NCBI RefSeq assembly: GCF_949987535.1 | Contig: NC_080071.1 | Coordinates: 30,030,236 to 30,094,235 of the forward strand | Source of the DNA: Balaenoptera acutorostrata | Lineage: Eukaryota > Chordata > Mammalia > Artiodactyla > Balaenopteridae | Reading direction: 5' to 3' | Length of the DNA stretch: 64,000 nucleotides | Shown: piece by piece, positions 11,791 through 21,850 of the stretch | How the letters are laid out: every line of letters begins with the position of its first letter | Position numbering within the stretch: the stretch's first letter is position 1 | Program-made: the position numbers and the translations under genes | The notes under the pieces: model-generated | Databases searched by the model: none | What the model saw: only the letters and a program-made list of their open reading frames with translations | Told to the model about the DNA's origin: nothing

Positions 11791-12596
11791 CTACAACTCT
11801 AAGATAAATATTAGGCTCCTTAGTCTGAAAGCTAGAACCTGGCTTCCATCTATTTGGTATCAGTCACCCAAATGACCCCCTTCCTTCCAGAGGGCTGTAT
11901 TTTCACTGTCCATACTTTTCTCATTCCTGCCCTGGTTTGTGCTGTGTTCCTGGCATGGAACACCTGCATTCCTCTGCCCCAACTATTTATCCCCTGCCCA
12001 TTCTTCAAACTGCAGGCCTTCTCAGTAATGTGCCATGACAGTTGGGTCTGGAGTAAGCAGTAGTTCTTCTGAATTCTCAAGAGTTTTTATTGTAAGTACT
12101 AGTCATTTAATACTGAATCAACATGCTTTCTTTATGTGATCATTTAGCTTTTCTTAGCTTGTCTGTATATTTTCACCCTACTTGTTTCACACGTACTCCT
12201 TGAGGACACAAGAACCGCATCTTGTTTTTCTTACGTTCTTCTCAGCCTTTACCACAGCATATAGACTCTGCTGAGTGAGTATTTGTTAAGTGACTGTACG
12301 TTACGAAGGCATTGTTTTGGAATGGTCTGCTGATCTAAGTTGGCATCCTGCCTCCCCAAATGAAGAGTGCCTAATATAGACACCGTTTGGCCTAAAATTT
12401 GGAAATTTCCCAAATCTTGGAAAATGACCGAAGAGTGGGACGATTTCAATGGCAAGAATTCAGAGGAAAGATTGGGGTGGCAAAGGAGAACATTTAGACA
12501 ACACCCTGAGGAATTAAGCAGAATTATATTGGTCTATGTGTACTCATGTGTATGTCATAGTTATTTGCTTGTCAGTATAAAAAACGATCTGGAAAA
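11791..12596. other. Intron without recognisable features
   Basis: This is unique-looking sequence. Overlapping short frames on both strands show no family similarity that I recognise. Confidence 0.4.
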
Positions 12597-12985
12597 GTTG
12601 TTTTTAACCAGGGATGCCCTTTATAACCACCCGGTGTGCTTTTCAAAATACACATGCCTCAGCTCCACCCCAAGGATGTCTGATTCAGCGTGGTGACCCA
12701 GGTGGGGTCTGGACATGTCTACCTTGGAAAGAATACCCTGAGTACATATGATAACACATGTCTGGTTAAGAAGCACTAATCTGTCATAAGGAAGACATGA
12801 CATGTCTTGCATGTTTAATGCAAAACAAGAATATGATATTAGTTACTTTTAAGAAATTCTGGCATTGTATGTGCATTTTTGTAGAATTGTTACTGGACTT
12901 ACAATTGCATACTTTAATCAGGTTTCTGTAAAATTTAAATAAACCGATTCCAAAAAAAAAAAAAAAAAAAGAACCACTAATCTCT
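12597..12985. mobile_element. MER5-like hAT-Charlie element, interrupted near its end
   Basis: The segment 12597-12783 resembles a MER5-type element (TTTTAACCAGGGATG at one end, GATTCAGCGTGGTGACCCAG inside, CTGGTTAAGAAGCACTAATC at the other). Its terminal bases are duplicated around a retro-insert (12784-12968). Confidence 0.6.
12769..12983 (+). pseudogene. 5'-truncated retro-insert of an unidentified mRNA 3' end
   Basis: About 185 bp of unique sequence ends with AATAAA (12938-12943), 8 nt, then a 19-residue poly(A) (12952-12970). AAGAAGCACTAATCT (12769-12783) and AAGAACCACTAATCT (12969-12983) flank it as a 14/15 target-site duplication. I do not recognise the parent gene. The insert looks like 3'UTR only. 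Confidence 0.8.
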
Positions 12986-13814
12986 GAAAGGAGATGACTG
13001 CTGTTCAGAAGTACTAAAAATCAAATTAGAAAGCAGGACAGCACAGATCTGGGGCTTGTAGATCTAGGGCCCAAATGAAAAGATTCTATAGTTTTTCTGT
13101 TCCATAAGTTACTATTTTAGAAACTATAGAATCCCTTCAAGGGAATCGTAGTTTGTCTTTTGGCAGTATAGAACAGCACCAGTAGGCATGCCAAACAGAG
13201 CTGGTAGCCATCTGCTGGCGTGTCCAATTTTTGGCACACCCACTTAATACAGATGGACCGAGTAGAAATTGTTCAGCAAGTAGTGTGTCGAAACATGGAT
13301 GTGATTTTTTTTTTTTTTTTCCTTCATGCTTGATGTCCGTCATCAACAGCTGTGTTAGTTTTGATGAATGTTTCTTCCAGAAGCATTTAAATCCTTATTG
13401 GCAACTGAAATAGAGATTTTCAAGAGGGAGTGAAGGATTTGTAAAAATGAGATAGCATGTGAGACATTTTAGGAGAAACTGGTTCTAAGTGGGAGCCATT
13501 TAGCTGGGGGATCACAGTTTGAGGCTACCGAAGCTTTGCTTTCCTCCTCCAACAACTGCATCAAGATAATATAAAAATAAATAATATTTTCAATAAAAAA
13601 TAAAGTTTGCAGAATAAGTGGCTTCGCTCTCATTGAGAGCACCCGTGCTCATCATTTTTTGAATATTGTGCAGTACATTTAATAGCACGCATCAGGAGTA
13701 CACATTATATATGGCTCTCATTTGATCAGTCTCCAATTGACCGGACGGATGGATCTCTCGTATGCTAACCTGAAAGTATAGGGCAAGGAGTATTCACACT
13801 CCACAGATTGGTAC
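12984..13814. other. Intron without recognisable features
   Basis: Unique-looking sequence. It contains a T17-18 run near 13304-13320. No gene or clear repeat was recognised. Confidence 0.4.
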
Positions 13815-14053
13815 TACAGTTGACCTCTGAACAGCAGTGGGGGTCAGGGGCCGACCCTCCAAGCAGTCGAAAATCCTTGTGTGATTTTCCATTTCATCCT
13901 CCATATCTGTGGTTCTTCTGCATCCATGGTTCTGCATTTGCAGATACACCCGACCTTGGATAGGGTAGTACTTTAGTGTTTGCTGTTGAAAAAATATCTG
14001 CATATAAGTGGACCTGCGCAGTTCAAACCCATGTCGTTCAAGGGTCAACTGTA
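13815..14053. mobile_element. Tigger-type non-autonomous DNA transposon
   Basis: Terminal inverted repeats CAGTTGACCTCTGAACAGCA (from 13817) and TGTCGTTCAAGGGTCAACTG (ending 14051) are flanked by TA on both sides (13815-13816, 14052-14053), the mariner/Tigger target duplication. The interior keeps CAGTCGAAAATCC and CATATAAGTGGACCTGCGC. It is about 235 bp, so internally deleted with no transposase. Confidence 0.85.
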
Positions 14054-15107
14054 ATTTATTTGGGTTGCAGTTTGCTCCGTGTGGAGTCTTGTTGTAAGAT
14101 GAGGGCCCAAGATTGTCTTTTCTTTAGGAATTCCATTTTAGAGTTGATGCTGATTAAAACTACCCCAAATGCTGCCATAGTTGGTTGCTTCTGTTCAGTG
14201 GTAGCAGATTGACCGAAATCTGGGACCCTTTTGGAATTGTGACTTTATTTCTGCAAAGGAGCCCCTCTGTGATCTTCTTAATTTGTGATTCCACTGAAGT
14301 AAGGATAACTCAGCAAAGAGGAAAGAGTGGCTTAACTAGTTACCCTCATGCCACCATCTCAGTCACTATTTTTATTTGGTAGCTGTTTTACTTGGACAAG
14401 TCAGCAATGCTGTCTTGTGACCTCAGTAAGAAAGTGGAGCCTAATAATTGATGGGGGTGGGGAGAGGGAATAGGGCTGTTTAGGTCTTTGATCTCAGGAA
14501 ATTGTGTGGTGAATATATTCAACAAGTTTTTATAACCCAGCCACCTGTTTGCAAAAAAAACCCAACTGAATTATTATAAACTGTTTTAGAATCTTCCATG
14601 TATTCTGCAGTCTGATGATGGGTGAAATTTTGCCAAAGAGAAAATTCAGCTTTGATTATTTTGTCCATCAGATCATGACATCGTTTACAAAGTTTACCAC
14701 CAAAGTTCTCCTGAAGATCGATGTAGTTTTTGAAGGGGAGAATAAGAAAGTATTATCTTACCTTCTAGAGAAATGGCATCTTCATTTTTTTAGTACTGGG
14801 ATATATGATAAGCAACTCATTGATGCTGATCATGAGTCTGGAAAAAATTAATCATAAAATTGAAGGACAACCTCTTAGTTCTTGAAAAGTACAGGATTGA
14901 GTTCTTTTGTTACTGTTGTGATGGTGATTATTTCCCATTAATACACAACAGTCCGTGGATTGATGAACAACTTTTAAGGTATGTAGTTACACTTCTAGCT
15001 ATTGTTCAAATTTGGTCGAGCCCCTGAATGTCTTGGTGTTCAAGACTATTCTTGACTATTTTAAATGGTTTTAAATCTATGGCTTGTATCGAGGTCAGTT
15101 TTAACTT
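14054..15107. other. Intron without recognisable features
   Basis: Unique-looking AT-rich sequence. The 78-codon + frame at 14615-14851 has no recognised family and no splice context that I can support. Confidence 0.4.
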
Positions 15108-15430
15108 TGGAGCAGGGAGCAGCAAACTTTTCCTGTAAATGGCCAGAAAAGAAATATTTTCAGCCACATGAACCTTGTCACAATTACAGCTATTGTCTCA
15201 ACAAAAACAGCCAGAGACAAAGCAAACGTATGTGGCTGGGCTCCAATAAAACTTTAATTGTGGATGTTGAAGTTTGAACTTATCATTTTCATGTGTCCTG
15301 AAGCATTATTCTTAAAAAAATTTTTTTCAACCGTTTAAACATTTAAAAACTGTTTTTAACTTATGGGCTATATGAAAACAGATGGCAGGCTGGATGTGGC
15401 CAGCCAGCCATAGTTTGCTAAATCCTGCTT
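15108..15430. mobile_element. hAT-like non-autonomous DNA transposon
   Basis: One end reads AGCAAACTTTTCCTGTAAAT and the other GCCATAGTTTGCTAAATCCTG, which are rough inverted repeats of an abundant mammalian hAT-type MITE. The internal CCAATAAAACTTTAATTGTG and CAGGCTGGATGTGGCCAGC also fit. The interior 15290-15360 has extra A/T-rich sequence. The precise family name is not asserted. Confidence 0.65.
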
Positions 15431-16784
15431 GAAGATTACAATACTATTAGCAGTTCTGTCAGAGTTTCAAGAAAAAGAATATGGTCTTATAGCACCAGGC
15501 ACAGTCACCATTGCTCAGAGTGTCACTATGTAATAGAAACATTAGAACAGTTCTGTATACCCATCTGTAATATTTCTGGGACACAGTGCCTTGATGCTGT
15601 GCTGTTTCATTAGCTCAATCAGGCCCTCTTTGAAGTTGTTAGTATTCTTAAGACAATATCACTTTCACTATAGAAATTTTGAAGATTGATGAACTGAACT
15701 GTAGACCCTTTACTCTTCTGCCTTGCGTAAGCTTTTGAAACCTTTTTCCCTCTTTCTGCTCCACACCTACCATCTGTGAAAAGTGAACTCAGGTTTTGCA
15801 TTTAGATCAAGCCTCTCACATTCCTTGATGGCATATGGCTAGGCCTCTAATTCATGTGTACTGGCTAATTAAGGAAAACAGATTTTTGCTAAAAATATCA
15901 GAGAGGCCATGCTTTGGCCAAGCTGTCTGTATCTGAGGTACTGCTGGTCAGTTTTCTTTAAATCCTAAATTTCTCAAGGCTCTGTAATTTTTCCAGTAAT
16001 TTTATTCAACATGGCTAGTGATGAAAAGGACAGAGTATATGGAGGAATAGCAATTTATTAAGGCCTAATGTTCTTATTTAATTCTTGTCTGCCAGTTTTT
16101 GAATTTATATGCCATTTCTTATTGTTGTTTAGTCTATGTTAAAAGATATTTATTTCTGATTTGGAACAGGGTCATGAAAATCATTACAATCAACTTTGAT
16201 TATAGAGAATTTTTAAATGTAGAGATAATGTTTATTAAAAAATTGGGGAAAAAACACTCCAAAGCCTACCACCCAGATATAAATACTTTAACTTTTTTTT
16301 ACTTATACGGTATTGTATTCTATAGATGTACCCACACAAATACACATACATGCTATGTATCTGAGCTTGGTGCCTGCCCTTCTTGAGATTTTTTTTCATA
16401 GAACCTGCCTCCTCAGAGTGCCTGAAGAAGGCTGTAGAAACATGCTGTTTTATGCTTTATCTTCAGGATCTATAAATCATTTACCCCTGAGTGGCAGTCC
16501 AGCCACTTGTGCTATAACATGACATATGCATTCCTAAAAACTGCCACACTATGCAAAATTGCACCAAAAAACATGGCAGCACAATACAGGGCTGATGAGA
16601 AAAATGAGTTGAGGCACAACACTCGAAACATCATAAGTGACACATTTTAAATAAAGATAGGAACCTGATAAAAATAGTAGCACAGTTCTACACATGTTAA
16701 ATGGTTAAGAAATACATAAAGACTGTAATAAATATGGCACTTTACCTCGCAAAGGACCTGAAGTCTGCTTGTAATTTGGTGTTG
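15431..16784. other. Intron without recognisable features
   Basis: Unique-looking sequence. Small frames around 16100-16520 show no family similarity. No RNA gene was seen. Confidence 0.4.
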
Positions 16785-17168
16785 GTATATTAGTTTGCTA
16801 GGGCTGCGTAACTAAATACCACAGACTGGGTGGCTTACACAACAGAAATGTATTTCTTACAGTTCTGGAGGCTGGAAGTCCAAGATCATCAAAATGTTAC
16901 AGAGTTGATTTCTCCGGAGACCTCTCTCCTTGGCTTTCATGTGGTCCCCTTCTCCCTGTGTCGTAACATGGTCTTTCCTCTTGCACATTCCTCCTTGGTG
17001 TCCCTTCCTCTTCTTATAAGGACACCAGTCATACTGGAATAAGATGCCACTCTTATGACCTCATTTAACCTTAGTTACTTCCTTAAAGGCCTATTTCCAA
17101 ATACAGTCACATTAGGGGTTAGGGCTTCAATATATGAATTTAGCGGGAATACAGTTCAGTCCAAGACA
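16785..17168 (-). mobile_element. MLT1-type MaLR LTR, reverse orientation
   Basis: It begins TATTAGTTTGCTAGGGCTGC and continues ACAGACTGGGTGGCTTA, CAGTTCTGGAGGCTGGAAGT, TTATAAGGACACCAGTCATA and AATACAGTCACATTAGGGGT, ending near CAGTCCAAGACA. This is the reverse complement of an ancient ERVL-MaLR (MLT1) LTR. It is a solo LTR with no internal region. Confidence 0.8.
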
Positions 17169-17299
17169 ATGTTGGAAGGGTTACAGCTCATAAGTTGCTG
17201 TGAGGGGGTGGAAGGAGGGTGATCTGAAATGGGAGGGACAGTTGTAACACAGGTGGGTGTGTCTCACAACATGTGTGAATTGAAGTAGCTTGGAGATGT

Positions 17300-17335
17300 T
17301 GAGGGTGTGTGTGTGTGTGGTATGTGTGTGTTTTG
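17300..17335. repeat. TG-rich microsatellite
   Basis: GAGGGTGTGTGTGTGTGTGG followed by TATGTGTGTGTTTTGTG forms a short interrupted (TG)n tract. Confidence 0.85.
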
Positions 17336-17539
17336 TGTATGCCTGCACTGCTTACGTCAACTCATTACAGTTTTCTGCATTCACCTAGTGTTTCTGGCAG
17401 ATTAAATTACACGTAAGCAAATATGAAGCTCATGTTATGCTCACATAATATTGGGAGACATTTATGGTTTCAGCGTATGGTTTACAGCAGCATTATGGTG
17501 TAGTGAGCTCCAGGAGCCAGGTATTATGAGTTTGAGTCT

Positions 17540-17740
17540 ACTCTCTAACATAAAGATGTATGTGGGATGTTTGGGAGAGTTGTTTGACCACACTACACTT
17601 CAGTTTCTTTATTCGTAGAACGGGCATATGAATAATGCCTGCCTCATAGGGCCATTGTGAAGACTAAATGAGTTAACATATATAAGGTGTTTAGAGAGGT
17701 GTCTTGCACATAGTAAGGGGGTGGTGAATGTTAGCTTCCT
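17540..17740 (-). repeat. MIR SINE remnant
   Basis: CAGTTTCTTTATTCGTAGAA, then TGCCTGCCTCATAGGGCC, ATTGTGAAGACTAAATGAG and CTTGCACATAGTAAG are the reverse-orientation MIR core. It is old and degraded. Confidence 0.7.
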
Positions 17741-17808
17741 TCAACATCACTGAATTGTCTGTTAGTCAAGTTGGTGTAACGGGAGAAGCAACAAATAGTA
17801 CAGTTGTC

Positions 17809-17984
17809 CCTCTGTATCTGTGGATGTGAAACCCGAGAATGTGGAACCCATGGATGTGGAACCCGCAAATACAGAGGGCTGACTGTACTGTGCCGTTTTG
17901 TAAAAGGGACTTGAGCATCCGAGGATCTTGGTACCCGTGGGGGTCCTGGAACCAATCCTCCACGGTTACCAAGGGAGAACTGTA
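17809..17984. mobile_element. MER2-type Tigger element with an extra internal terminus
   Basis: TA (17809-17810), CAGTTGTCCCTCTGTATCTG at the left, and TTACCAAGGGAGAACTG then TA (17983-17984) at the right mark a MER2-like mariner/Tigger MITE. The right half keeps GGGACTTGAGCATCC and GGGGGTCCTGGAACCAATCC. Inside, ATACAGAGGGCTGACTG (17869-17885) is an inverted copy of the left terminus, and GTGGA/ACCC units repeat three times between them. Confidence 0.8.
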
Positions 17985-20059
17985 GCCTGTCACAACCATG
18001 CACTGGCCGTGGGCACATTCCCTAGCAGAGGTGGCTCTGGTGTTTGAGAGGAGAAATCCAAGGAGATGCAAGGAGAGCAGCTTCTCAATTTAGAGCAAAA
18101 CTCTTTCATTCTGTGGAACCCCAAGGGGGCAGGATCCACGTGGGCTCACAGGGACGTCAACATACAAAAAAGATGCCAAACCTATCTGAGTTCAGAGCAT
18201 CGGAGCCTTTGGCTGGCTGCTGAGTAGCGATGTGACAGAAGTGGATGAGAAAAGGTGTCCTACTTCAGCAGGGAGCCAGGCCCGCTGTGCCTCTGGAAGC
18301 CGAGGCTTTTGAAGCACCACATGAGAGATGTCAGAACACACAGTGAATATGTTCAAACCACAGAGATTTAAAATTTTCCCAGGCGATTCTGAGGAGGACA
18401 CAGCTTGTTTCTGCCAAGAGGGAGGGAGGAATAAGGCTGGATTCCCTCAGTGCTGGCTTTGGTAAAGCCCTCTCTGCTGGGGCCAGGACAGTCTGAGCAG
18501 CCTTAGGAGGTCAGCATGGCTTCTGGGGACAGGAGTTGGCTGTTAAACATAATATTTGTTGGTTACTTCCTAAGTGCAGGTGAAGGGGTAAGGGGGCAGT
18601 GGATCTTGAACGTATTTGAGGATGGAAATCAGATGTCCCTGGTTCATGTCCTGGCTCAAGCTCTGTTATCCTTAGCGAATAATTTAACTTTCCCAGATGC
18701 CTCTTTTGTAAAGGGGAAATGACTCCTATTTATGGGGTCATTCTGGGGATTAAACGAGAGGGTCTCTCAGTGCCTGGTTCCCTTTCAAGTGGGCTGCTTG
18801 GGGCAGTTGTTTCTGTTATTAGTTAAGCTGTTCATTATCTTAGGTAGGGAGCCTTAAGCTGTAATACTTAAGTGATGTGACTACTTTCTAGGGCCTCTTC
18901 CTTATGGCCCTGGCCGTGGGGTTTTCTGGGTCTTGTATCTTAATTGGCCATCAGGAGAACCGTAGTTGAGACTGTTGAGAAGCAAGCGCTTTGTGGCTTC
19001 CTCTTGGGAATCCAGTCTGGTTTGCCCTCTCTTTCTCTCTCGTTCTCCTTCGTCTTTCCACCCCACCCCATCCCTTGCACTCACCTCCCCACCTCCTGCT
19101 GTTACAGGGGCACTTGCCTTCTGCTTCCTCCTGGCTCTTCGCCCTTCTGTGATTAGCTCATGGTGGCCACGTTCCTTAGCCAGGGGCAGACAGGAGGTTT
19201 AAAAGAATCTTCTGTCATTACTAATTTGGCTGTAATTGTCTTAAAAGTTGGGACATGGCATATGACTCCTGATGTTTGAATATAGCACCTAGTAATATAA
19301 GGGGTGAATGTGTTGTATGTGAGGTGGTGGTGGTGGGAACGGTGGGCACTTGGAACAGAGCCACAGAAGGTCCAGCCATGTCCCTTTTGGGAAGATTTGA
19401 ACAGATTCCAAGTGACTATCGGGGAAGCAAGTCTTTAAGGTTTATTTGCAGGCCTCCCCAAATCTAAATTCATAATGAGCTGTCCATAAGATTGGAAAAC
19501 TTAGCTAAAAGTGATTAAAGCCAGTTATTTTCATTCTGAATGCAAGTTGAGCTGCTGCCTGTGTCTATAGGGCTTGCATGATTTGAGCGAGTTGAAGTAT
19601 TTCAGAAAAATCACTTTAAATTTGGCCAGTTTTTAAAATGTTTCCTATATACTGTCTCAGAGCAGTTGCCAACTGATGGGAGGCTATATACTGTGCCTAG
19701 GGCTCAACTGTGTAGAAAGTTAATGACACTGTTGTGCAGGCGATATACTGTGAGTGAGGCCATTTGTGCCGTGCCACACACATGGTGCACCGACACCCAG
19801 GCCAAGGTTAGCAGCAGAGTTGGCATTAAAGGTTAGTATACAAGTCTTGGCCATGTCGATTAATTCTGCAGCGTTCTGATAATGCCTGTACTCAGTGTAT
19901 TTAGCCACAGATGTAATGAACTTGCATATTTTCATCTTATATCTGATTATATCACAATAGGTTTTCTTGCAGATACAGTGAACACCTAATGCTGGTAGGA
20001 GAACCAGACCCCCAGCGGGGAGGGGAAAGAGATGTTTACCGAGGTTATGTTACATTCCG
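17985..20059. other. Intron with one MIR remnant
   Basis: Mostly unique-looking. About 18600-18780 resembles a reverse MIR (CTTTTGTAAAGGGGAAATGA, then GGGGATTAAACGAGAGG). No gene was recognised. Confidence 0.4.
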
Positions 20060-20198
20060 GATTCTGTAATGGGGCCTTTACACTTAACCCTCACAACCAC
20101 CATCTGTCATATGTTAGGTCTTAAAAGCCTTTCTTACCCATGTAGAAACCAAAGCAAAGAAGGGTGGAGTAACCGACCCAGCACCATACAGCTCATGT
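20060..20198 (+). repeat. MIR SINE, left part (interrupted)
   Basis: TTAACCCTCACAACCACCAT, then GAAACCAAAGCAAAGAAGG and CAGCACCATACAGCTCAT follow the MIR consensus. The element resumes at about 20860 with CTCACACAGCTAGTAAGCCA, so the 660 bp between is an insertion. Confidence 0.75.
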
Positions 20199-20858
20199 CT
20201 GGTATTTCCACGATAAGCATCTTTGCTGTAAACATCTTTGCCACAAGCATTTTTGCCACGTAACTAATTAGCCATAAGGCAATTTTGCCTTCAAAGATGT
20301 AATAGTGAAAATGAATAACAAAGTTAAACGAATAGCAAAAATAAAAAGACTTTATTACAAAATACAAAATATTTGAATACATTTAAAATGTGTGTAGATT
20401 CATGGCAATGCTGTGCAGATAACTAATTTTATTTTGTGGGTTGTACCTAAGCACTTATCTTTGAAGTTTTTTGTTCATAGTATAAATGTTTTTTCCTTAT
20501 TGATTCATCTCTTCGTTCAGCATTGTACTTTTTCTTTTTTGCTAAAATTTCTTCCTTCATTAAGAAGAAAGAAAAACAGGATCCTTTTAATTCTTGACAT
20601 ATTGTCACCTGTCCTTCAATAGCTGTTGCAGAGTTCTATGGGAAATGCGGGTTCAACTCTGTGCCACTGTGTAGACCATTATGAGGGCTAAGATTTATGT
20701 GATATCAAAATGGGAGTACTGCATCCATGGATAAATGAGACCAACTGTCAACCGGTTATTTTATCTTTTACAGCAAATTGCCTTGCCTTACGTACAGCCA
20801 ATTAGTTACGCAGCGAAAATGTTTAAGGCAAAGATGCGTCCAGTGAAAGTACCTATAG
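20199..20858. mobile_element. DNA transposon with long imperfect inverted repeats, inserted in a MIR
   Basis: The left arm (about 20199-20290) contains GCATCTTTGCTGTAAACAT and GTAACTAATTAGCC and AAGGCAATTTTGCC. The reverse complement of the right arm (about 20770-20857) contains GCATCTTTGCCTTAAACAT, GTAACTAATTGGC and AAGGCAATTTG. The left arm also has an internal 15-bp-scale repeat (CATCTTTGCCACAAG). The interior is A/T rich with no transposase. The flanks are two halves of one MIR. I cannot name the family; hAT-like is one possibility. Confidence 0.65.
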
Positions 20859-20945
20859 AGCTCACACAGCTAGTAAGCCACAGAGCTGGGATTTGTACCC
20901 AGCGTTGCCTAAATCCAGGGGCTTGTGTTATTTCAACTGCACAAT
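20859..20945 (+). repeat. MIR SINE, right part
   Basis: CTCACACAGCTAGTAAGCCA, then CAGAGCTGGGATTTGTACCC continues the MIR that starts at 20060. Confidence 0.75.
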
Positions 20946-21381
20946 GTTAGAGAAAGCTCAGGAACATTATATGTTACCGCATCCAGAGCAAATACGGAAA
21001 GGGGGCACTGTGGTGTTTTATTTGCATATCATAGCCTCTTTGCTCTTTCCTCTTCACCTCCAGTTTATGAAAGCCTGGAACCAGACTTCATTGCTTTCTC
21101 TTGGCACTGTTAGTAATTCTGTACTAGTGCACTTGGAGACTTGTTATTTTCACTATTTGCATCTCTCTCTGTTACTAAACTGACCAAGACCATGACTTCT
21201 GGGACTGTCTTATTCATCTTTTCATTCCCATAGCTTAGCACATGCCTGGTGTTTTGTGAGACCCCAGTAAATGTCTACTGAATGAATAAATTATTTGGAT
21301 CAGTGACTGGATTGAACCTCTAGAGACTAGAGGACTAAGTTTAATTAGAAGAAGCTCAAGTTTATTGTCTTTCAAATACAC

Positions 21382-21850
21382 TATAGGCATACCTTGCTTT
21401 ATTGGGCTTTGTATTATTGTGCTTCGTAGATACTGTATTTTTTACAAATTGAAGATTTGTGGCAATCCTACCTCGAGCTAGTCGATTGGGATCATTTTTC
21501 CAACCACATTTGCTCACTTCCGGTCACATTTTGTATGTACGTGTCACATTTTGGTAATTCTCACAAAATTTCAAATTTTTCATTATTATTATATTTGTTA
21601 TGGTGAACAGTGATCTTTGATGTTACTAGTGTGTTTTGGCTCTTTTTAGCAATATAGTATTTGTAAACCAAGATATGTACATTTTTAAAGATATAATGTT
21701 ATTGCACACTTAATAGACTATATAGTATAGCATAAACATAACTTACATGTACTAGGAAGCCAAAAATTTATTTGAATCACTTTATTGTGATACTTGCTTT
21801 ATTGCAGTGGTCTGGAACGGAACCCACTGTATCTCCAAGGTGTACCTGTA
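21382..21850. mobile_element. Tigger1-derived internally deleted DNA transposon
   Basis: TAGGCATACCTTGCTTTATT at 21384 and ATCTCCAAGGTGTACCTG ending at 21848 are Tigger1 terminal inverted repeats, flanked by TA (21382-21383, 21849-21850). The interior keeps Tigger1 end sequence such as CACATTTTGGTAATTCTCAC and TTGCAGTGGTCTGGAACGGA. At 465 bp it lacks the transposase of the roughly 2.4-kb parent. Confidence 0.9.

Noticed and set aside
12367..12696. 109-codon frame on the + strand
   Set aside because: It runs from unique intron into a MER5-like element; no recognised protein.
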